From assembly GCA_003231925.1 (NCBI GenBank), contig QIKK01000081.1, positions 1-8,073 of the forward strand: a stretch of DNA of 8,073 bases. The letters run 5' to 3'. The position numbers and the translations under genes are program-made. Shown in pieces: positions 5,068 to 8,073 of the stretch (the stretch's first letter is position 1; every line of letters starts with the position of its first letter). Below the pieces are notes generated by a model. That model was not told where the DNA came from and made no database searches. It worked only from the letters and a program-made list of their open reading frames with translations. Origin of the DNA: Candidatus Saccharimonadota bacterium (GTDB taxonomy: Bacteria > Patescibacteriota > Saccharimonadia > Saccharimonadales > SZUA-47).

Positions 5068-6273
5068 TTAGGTTACCCCCAACATCTCTTCATAGTTATT
5101 TTTCATATTTCGGGCCGTTTTGTACCAAGATTGATTCTCACACTCACGCCGACTATTTTTAAGCATCTCCTTAGCGAGTGAGCTATGATTCACGACGCCC
5201 AAAATCATTTCGGATAATAAATCAATGTCCCAATAATCCACCTTAAAACAATTATCCAAAACTTCCGATACACCTGATTGTTTAGATATTATTACAGGTG
5301 TTCCGTAGTTTAGTGATTCTAGTGCCGTCAAACCGAAGGGTTCTGATACAGAGGGCAGTACAAATACGTCACCAATTTTAAAAGTATCCTTAAGGGCATC
5401 CCCTTTCACCCAGTCTTCAAAAATAACATTTCTAGAAATACCTAAAGAAGCCGTCAGTCTAATTAATTCCTCTTTTTGCTCTCCGCCTCCAGCAAGTAAA
5501 AACAATACTTTTGAGTCTATGGAAATTACTCTGTAGGCTGCTTTTATCAAGTGCGTTAGACCTTTTTGAATAGTCATACGTCCAACGCTAACCACAACTT
5601 TATAACCGTTACTTTTCATTATGCTCAAATATTCATACAAATTCTTATTTCTAGGAATGTCTATCTGCATATTTACGCTATTATGGACTACTTTTATTTT
5701 TTGCTTTGGTACAGCGTACTCCCTTACCAGAACATCTTTAGTATACTGGCTTACTGCAAAAATTCTGTCGGCCATCTTAAGTCCCACTATCTCAATTTCT
5801 CCTACAGCAGGGTTACCCTTTTTACCAGCAGATTGGTCAAATTGAGTCGAATGGATATGGACTATTAGAGGTTTACCGGAAATTCTTTTTGCTACAATGG
5901 CTGCCTTAAAAGTTAACCAGTCATGGGCATGGATGATGTCAAACTCACCGCATTTAGCTATTTTAACTATATTATGAGCATAAAGGTCATGTTGCTTTGT
6001 TAAATCTAGAGGCATATCTACTGTACAATCAGAGTCTTGAGATGGGAAAGATTTTAAATCGTAAACCCCGCCAGACCACTTAAAATCATCAATAGTTTGA
6101 TTATCAGCCGGAATAATGTTCATAAAACTGGTACGGTGCTCTGTTGTATAGGGTAATACAAAGTCAATATCTACACCGCTATCAGCAAGATGTTTGCACA
6201 TTTCGTAACATGCTACCCCTAGACCTCCACTGTGGTGAGGTGGCAATTCCCATCCTAGCATTAAAATCTTCAC
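5068..6273 (-). CDS. GT4/GT5-like glycosyltransferase, probable glycogen (starch) synthase type
   Basis: This encodes 401 residues with a GT-B fold. The N-terminal domain begins MKILMLGWELPPHHSGGLG, the glycine-rich acceptor/nucleotide loop seen in GT4/GT5 proteins that accompany GH57 enzymes; IIHAHDWL (113-120) follows. The C-terminal domain has VSVGRMTIQKGL (228-239) and SEPFGLTALES (310-320), with the E-x7-E pair (E311, E319) that contacts the sugar nucleotide donor. The likely role is transfer of glucose from UDP- or ADP-glucose onto an alpha-glucan; this rests mainly on the two alpha-glucan hydrolases downstream, since GT4 donors and acceptors vary widely. The start is GTG at 6273, supported by AGGAA 7 nt upstream and by the family N-terminus. 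It is the first gene of the operon, and it diverges from typA. Confidence 0.85.
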   Translation of the reverse strand: MKILMLGWELPPHHSGGLGVACYEMCKHLADSGVDIDFVLPYTTEHRTSFMNIIPADNQTIDDFKWSGGVYDLKSFPSQDSDCTVDMPLDLTKQHDLYAHNIVKIAKCGEFDIIHAHDWLTFKAAIVAKRISGKPLIVHIHSTQFDQSAGKKGNPAVGEIEIVGLKMADRIFAVSQYTKDVLVREYAVPKQKIKVVHNSVNMQIDIPRNKNLYEYLSIMKSNGYKVVVSVGRMTIQKGLTHLIKAAYRVISIDSKVLFLLAGGGEQKEELIRLTASLGISRNVIFEDWVKGDALKDTFKIGDVFVLPSVSEPFGLTALESLNYGTPVIISKQSGVSEVLDNCFKVDYWDIDLLSEMILGVVNHSSLAKEMLKNSRRECENQSWYKTARNMKNNYEEMLGVT

Positions 6274-6280
6274 TCTGTTT

Positions 6281-6285
6281 TTCCT
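6281..6285 (-). promoter_or_regulatory. Shine-Dalgarno of the glycosyltransferase gene
   Basis: AGGAA on the minus strand lies 7 nt before the GTG start. It supports GTG over the in-frame ATG four codons further in, which would also cut off the conserved MKIL start. Confidence 0.6.
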
Positions 6286-6317
6286 GTATATAGATGACTT
6301 TTATTACTTCAAATATG

Positions 6318-6346
6318 ATTATAATGCTTAAGGTATTGAATGACAA
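6318..6346 (-). promoter_or_regulatory. Promoter of the GT-GH57-GH15 operon
   Basis: On the minus strand, TTGTCA (6346-6341) is followed by a 17-nt spacer and TATAAT (6323-6318). The -35 matches consensus at 5 of 6 bases and the -10 at 6 of 6. The predicted start near 6311 gives a leader of about 38 nt. This is the best sigma-70-type promoter in the window, and no comparable one is needed inside the operon. Confidence 0.65.
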
Positions 6347-6377
6347 GCAAATAACAGATGTGTATTTAGTAGATATA

Positions 6378-6386
6378 TGCTATAAT
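6378..6386 (+). promoter_or_regulatory. Extended -10 (TGCTATAAT) upstream of typA
   Basis: TATAAT at 6381-6386 is preceded by TG at 6378-6379, the same nonamer as before the TPR gene. No good -35 is seen. The start would be near 6393, giving typA a leader of about 90 nt. It lies within a stretch with no convincing coding potential. Confidence 0.5.
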
Positions 6387-6426
6387 AACTTTAACGAAAG
6401 AACCGATATAAACATAATCATTTATC

Positions 6427-6454
6427 TTGTTTTACAAATTCATTTTTTTATAAT
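6427..6454 (+). promoter_or_regulatory. Second possible typA promoter
   Basis: TTGTTT (6427-6432), a 16-nt spacer and TATAAT (6449-6454) predict a start near 6461 and a leader of about 24 nt. The surrounding DNA is extremely AT-rich, so a chance TATAAT is quite possible; the upstream extended -10 is the rival. Confidence 0.4.
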
Positions 6455-6473
6455 TAAAACAATACATAATACT

Positions 6474-6480
6474 AAGGAAG
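6474..6480 (+). promoter_or_regulatory. Shine-Dalgarno of typA
   Basis: AAGGAAG lies 4 nt before the ATG at 6485 (AGGA core 6-7 nt away). Unlike the TPR and rpmG genes, typA therefore has a conventional ribosome binding site, which fixes the start. Confidence 0.65.
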
Positions 6481-6484
6481 TCTG

Positions 6485-8073
6485 ATGGATAAGAGCGAAA
6501 AAATACGGAACATTGCAATAATTGCTCATGTTGATCATGGTAAGACCACTCTAGTCGACGGTCTTCTAAAGCAATCCCACACTTTTAGGGACAACCAAGC
6601 CGAAATGAGTCAAGACCTGATTATGGATAGTGGTGATCAAGAAAAAGAACGTGGAATTACTATAACCGCAAAAGTTACTGCCGTAGACTGGGAAGGTTAT
6701 AGAATTAACATTGTGGATACCCCAGGACACGCTGACTTTTCCGGTGAAGTTGAGCGAACATTACGTATGGCGGACGGTTGTATATTGGTCGTTGATGCTC
6801 AGGAAGGCCCTATGCCACAGACAAAATACGTACTAAGTAAAGCCTTACAACTAAATCTAAAACCGATAGTAGTAATCAATAAAATAGACAAAACTGCTTC
6901 ACGTATTATTGAAGTAGAGGATGAACTAGCCGATTTATTTCTAGAGTTAGCGATTCATGAAGATCAGCTTCACTACCCGACCTTTTATGCAATTGCCAGA
7001 AACTCAAAGGCTTGGAGTAAATATCCTGAAAATCTAGACGAAGATGCCGATTTAGCTGTTATCTTTAGATCAATTGTCGATGACATTCCTGCTCCAAGTG
7101 TAGAAGCTACCGGTAGTCTACAATTGTTAGTTTCCTCGTTAAGATATGATACTTTTCAAGGCAACCATGCCGTGGGACGTATAGAACGAGGCCAAATATC
7201 AAGAGGACAGTGCATCGTTCTTTGTAATAAAGACGGTAAATACCCTGCTAAAGTAGATCGCATCTACAGAACAATAGGGCTGAGATATATAGAAATAGAA
7301 AAAGCTATTGCCGGAGATATCGTCTCGGTAAGCGGAATAGCTAAGGCCAGAATAGGCGATACTATAGCAGGAGAAGATAATCCAGAGGCCCTCCCCCCTA
7401 TAGAAATAGAGGCTCCAACACTTAGGATATACCTAGGTCCAAATACTAGTCCGTTAAAAGGTAGAGAGAGCGAGTTTAGCACTTCAAGGCAAATAGGTGA
7501 TAGATTAAAAAAAGAGTTAGAAACTAATGTTGGCTTGCAGATAGAAGAACGGGGAATAGGTTATTTAGTGGCTGGAAGAGGAGAATTACACTTGTCTGTG
7601 TTAATAGAAACAATGCGCAGAGAAGGTTTTGAGTTTGAGGTTGGAAAACCGCAAATAGTTACAAAAAAAGAAAATGGTCAGGAGCTTGAACCGATAGAAG
7701 AGGTCATCATTGAAGTACCCACAGAATATGTTGGAGCAATTCAAATGGAATTTGGCAGACGTAGAGCTACTTTGATAGAACAGTTTCAGTCTAATACTAC
7801 AGTTAGTAAACTTATCTATAAAATTCCTACTAGAACTTTACTTGGTGCTCGGAACATTTTAATGACAGCAACAAAAGGTACTATTATTATGAACAGCTTA
7901 TTAGACTCTTATGCTCCTCTTGGAAGCAGTTTAAATCAAATCAGAAATGGCACTTTAGTAGCCTTTGAAGCTGGGGTAGCTACTCCATATTCTTTGCAGA
8001 AAGCTGAAGAACGCGGAGAATTATTTGTTGGACCAACAGAGACTATCTATCCAGGACAAATAGTTGGGCTAAA
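6485..8073 (+). CDS. typA: Ribosome-associated translational GTPase TypA/BipA, 3' end missing
   Basis: 529 codons are present and the frame is open at the window edge; the family is usually about 600-615 residues, so roughly 80 are missing. The GTPase domain shows G1 AHVDHGKT (14-21), G2 ERGITI (55-60), G3 DTPGHADFSGEVER (78-91) and G4 NKID (132-135). Domain II follows (about 205-300), then domain III with GRGELHLSVLIETMRREG (364-381). The BipA-specific C-terminal region carries the EERGELFVGP stretch (508-517) near the edge. BipA/TypA is an EF-G-like GTPase on the 70S ribosome, linked to 50S assembly and to stress or low-temperature growth. Oddities are DFSGE instead of the usual DFGGE, NKIDKTASR instead of NKIDRPxAR, and YAIARNS where the G5 region usually reads YASALNG. 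It diverges from the glucan operon and shares its upstream region. Confidence 0.93.
   Translation, partial: MDKSEKIRNIAIIAHVDHGKTTLVDGLLKQSHTFRDNQAEMSQDLIMDSGDQEKERGITITAKVTAVDWEGYRINIVDTPGHADFSGEVERTLRMADGCILVVDAQEGPMPQTKYVLSKALQLNLKPIVVINKIDKTASRIIEVEDELADLFLELAIHEDQLHYPTFYAIARNSKAWSKYPENLDEDADLAVIFRSIVDDIPAPSVEATGSLQLLVSSLRYDTFQGNHAVGRIERGQISRGQCIVLCNKDGKYPAKVDRIYRTIGLRYIEIEKAIAGDIVSVSGIAKARIGDTIAGEDNPEALPPIEIEAPTLRIYLGPNTSPLKGRESEFSTSRQIGDRLKKELETNVGLQIEERGIGYLVAGRGELHLSVLIETMRREGFEFEVGKPQIVTKKENGQELEPIEEVIIEVPTEYVGAIQMEFGRRRATLIEQFQSNTTVSKLIYKIPTRTLLGARNILMTATKGTIIMNSLLDSYAPLGSSLNQIRNGTLVAFEAGVATPYSLQKAEERGELFVGPTETIYPGQIVGL

Noticed and set aside
5621..5845. Plus-strand open frame of 74 codons, hydrophobic
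   Set aside because: It is antisense to the glycosyltransferase gene and overlaps another spurious frame; the hydrophobic look comes from AT-rich antisense codons.
5566..5868. Plus-strand open frame of 100 codons
   Set aside because: It lies wholly inside the glycosyltransferase gene on the other strand, which has clear catalytic motifs; its own product shows no recognisable pattern and no ribosome binding site.
6387..6484. Riboswitch or attenuator in the typA leader
   Set aside because: The stretch is AT-rich without a stable stem or a recognisable aptamer core.
6294..6485. Plus-strand open frame of 63 codons ending in TGATG with typA
   Set aside because: The TGATG overlap imitates translational coupling, but the product is rich in I, N and Y as expected from AT-rich non-coding DNA, it has no SD, and it runs across promoters on both strands.
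7264..7482. Minus-strand open frame of 72 codons
   Set aside because: It is antisense to the conserved domain II-III region of typA and has low-complexity I/S/A/L composition.

Overview
This is an AT-rich bacterial stretch of chromosomal housekeeping genes plus one carbohydrate operon. It has no mobile elements, CRISPR arrays or rRNA. The standard genetic code fits: all complete genes close with TAA or TAG, and no in-frame TGA is needed. The protein sequences diverge noticeably from well-known bacterial homologues. A zinc-ligand-poor L33, a stripped-down tRNA/L33 cluster, apparent leaderless starts and a compact GT/GH57/GH15 operon suggest a reduced-genome lineage, most likely Patescibacteria/CPR and perhaps Saccharibacteria (TM7). 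That placement is an inference from style and recall, not from a search.

Layout, left to right. (1) Positions 1-576 (+) hold the 3' part of a DNA polymerase III delta'-type clamp-loader gene. (2) Positions 600-1256 (+) encode a membrane-anchored TPR protein whose start codon sits 7 nt after a perfect extended -10, so its mRNA is probably leaderless. (3) Positions 1257-1389 are a non-coding gap with weak hairpins, a 10-bp inverted repeat and the likely tRNA promoter. (4) Positions 1390-1664 (+) hold tRNA-Thr(TGT), tRNA-Tyr(GTA) and tRNA-Thr(GGT), followed by rpmG (L33) at 1713-1919. (5) Positions 6273-1929 (-) are a tightly packed operon of a GT4/GT5-like glycosyltransferase, a GH57 alpha-amylase-type enzyme and a GH15 glucoamylase-type enzyme. 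(6) Positions 6274-6484 are a divergent promoter region. (7) Positions 6485-8073 (+) hold typA/bipA, cut off by the window end.

The three operon genes form a coherent set: one enzyme able to extend an alpha-glucan and two able to cut it, none with a visible export signal. The simplest reading is a small cytoplasmic glycogen-like storage or turnover module. The genes overlap in their signals: gaps are 4 and 0 nt, with Shine-Dalgarno-like stretches inside the end of the preceding gene. They share one good promoter just upstream of the glycosyltransferase.

The tRNA/L33 block reads like a pruned version of the widespread bacterial tRNA-Thr/Tyr/Gly/Thr-tuf-rpmG arrangement, with tRNA-Gly and tuf absent. 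An identical GCTATAAT core occurs as the probable -10 before the TPR gene, before the tRNAs and before typA.
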